Assembly: GCA_964468805.1 (NCBI GenBank)
Contig: CAYXWM010000026.1
Coordinates: forward strand, 1 to 35,272
From: CAYXWM01 sp964468805
Lineage (GTDB): Bacteria > Bacillota > Clostridia > Lachnospirales > WRBF01
Direction of reading: 5' to 3'
Length of the DNA stretch: 35,272 bases
Shown here: in pieces, positions 34,969 to 35,272 of the stretch
Layout: every line of letters starts with the position of its first letter
Numbering within the stretch: the stretch's first letter is position 1
Notes under the pieces: model-generated
Databases searched by the model: none
Seen by the model: only the letters and a program-made list of their open reading frames with translations
What the model was told of the DNA's origin: nothing
Made by a program: the position numbers and the translations under genes

Positions 34969-35024
34969 GCAAAAGCAGAGTATTTCCCATTGTGTTTATC
35001 AATGAGAAATTACTCTGCTTTTGC
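34969..35024 (-). terminator. Long hairpin terminator of the deacetylase gene, copy 2
   Basis: Arms 34969-34992 and 35000-35024 pair over about 24 bp with one bulge and one mismatch (outer GCAAAAGCAGAG) around the loop TGTTTAT; on the - strand GCTTTTGCTGTTTT follows. It lies 34 nt after the stop of the deacetylase end. A second copy is at 21942-21994. Confidence 0.8.
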
Positions 35025-35057
35025 GTTGAAGGTGATTTTACTTATCCAATTCCTAGA

Positions 35058-35272
35058 TTATTCAGTCTTTTCCGGAGCCTGTTTTATTTTCTGCCTACCC
35101 TCACCGTCAATTATAAAATCCTTCCTGTGTATCAGCTTTGACAGCGGCACAAACTCATAACCCTTTGCCTTCAGTTGCTTAATAATAGACGGCAATGCTT
35201 TTGGTGTATCTCTGGCATCGTTATGGAACAGCAATATAGAGCCGTTCTGCAACTTCTTATGATTAACCACTC
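35058..35272 (-). CDS. Polysaccharide deacetylase (NodB family), C-terminal end, runs off the window
   Basis: The last 70 residues of a carbohydrate esterase family 4 type deacetylase: NGSILLFHNDARDTPKALP (conserved His of the C-terminal active-site motif), then IIKQLKAKGYEFVPLSKLI and a basic tail ending APEKTE. Such enzymes remove N-acetyl groups from peptidoglycan or other glycans outside the cell. The 5' part lies beyond position 35272, so completeness cannot be judged. It is the likely parent of the fragments at 22028-22250 and 32068-32363, because it alone has both an intact stop and the downstream hairpin. Confidence 0.8.
   Translation of the reverse strand, partial: VVNHKKLQNGSILLFHNDARDTPKALPSIIKQLKAKGYEFVPLSKLIHRKDFIIDGEGRQKIKQAPEKTE

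Noticed and set aside
1..35272. CRISPR arrays, insertion sequences or prophage genes
   Set aside because: No regularly spaced direct repeats with unique spacers and no transposase, integrase or phage structural gene were recognised.

Overview
The window looks like a piece of a low-GC Bacillota chromosome, probably class Clostridia. This rests on AT-rich spacers, strong AGGAGG-type ribosome binding sites, several TTG starts, Rho-independent hairpin terminators, a FIVAR/ricin-like giant surface protein and spore/cell-wall type polysaccharide deacetylase remnants. No rRNA, tRNA, CRISPR array, transposase or phage gene was recognised.

Region 1 (about 1-15.8 kb) is a glycan or glycoconjugate modification locus on the + strand, split in two by an oppositely oriented transporter operon. 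The left half holds an FkbM-type methyltransferase, an asparagine-synthetase-like ligase that lacks the glutaminase cysteine, a radical SAM/SPASM enzyme, a GT2 glycosyltransferase and a nucleotide-sugar (UDP-glucose type) dehydrogenase. The right half holds glucose-1-phosphate cytidylyltransferase (rfbF), a second FkbM paralogue and a second GT2 glycosyltransferase. A near-identical sequence of about 57 bp lies in inverted orientation at both outer ends (1-57 and 15715-15771). The genes suggest uronic-acid and CDP-sugar precursors, glycosyl transfer, O-methylation and an amide/peptide-type ligation on a surface polymer or glycoprotein; the product is unknown.

Region 2 (6.5-11.6 kb, - strand) is a complete branched-chain amino-acid type ABC importer, livK-livH-livM-livG-livF. 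The downstream genes overlap by 4-8 nt. The livK-livH spacer is packed with hairpins, including a 65-nt element that folds exactly into a cloverleaf.

Region 3 (15.9-21.9 kb) is a catabolic unit. On the - strand, an HpcH/HpaI aldolase, a class I aminotransferase, an M20 amidohydrolase and a polytopic permease follow a good promoter. A divergent GntR/FCD regulator lies on the + strand. The genes would fit uptake of an acylated amino acid, deacylation, transamination to a 2-oxo acid and retro-aldol cleavage. Degenerate copies of the cloverleaf repeat lie in three of the spacers of this unit.

Region 4 (21.9-35.3 kb) encodes surface proteins. A 3194-residue secreted protein contains six copies of a beta-rich module opening with a Y-x-I-x-x-G-D-G-W-I-like motif, arranged as three A-B pairs. 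Each pair is followed by a jelly-roll-like domain and a FIVAR-like helical domain; an alternating array of ricin-like and FIVAR-like domains and an acidic tail then end the protein. A secreted leucine-rich-repeat protein follows on the - strand. Three copies of the 3' end of a polysaccharide deacetylase gene, two of them broken, punctuate this region in the same orientation, as if each surface gene had been inserted next to a duplicated deacetylase 3' end.
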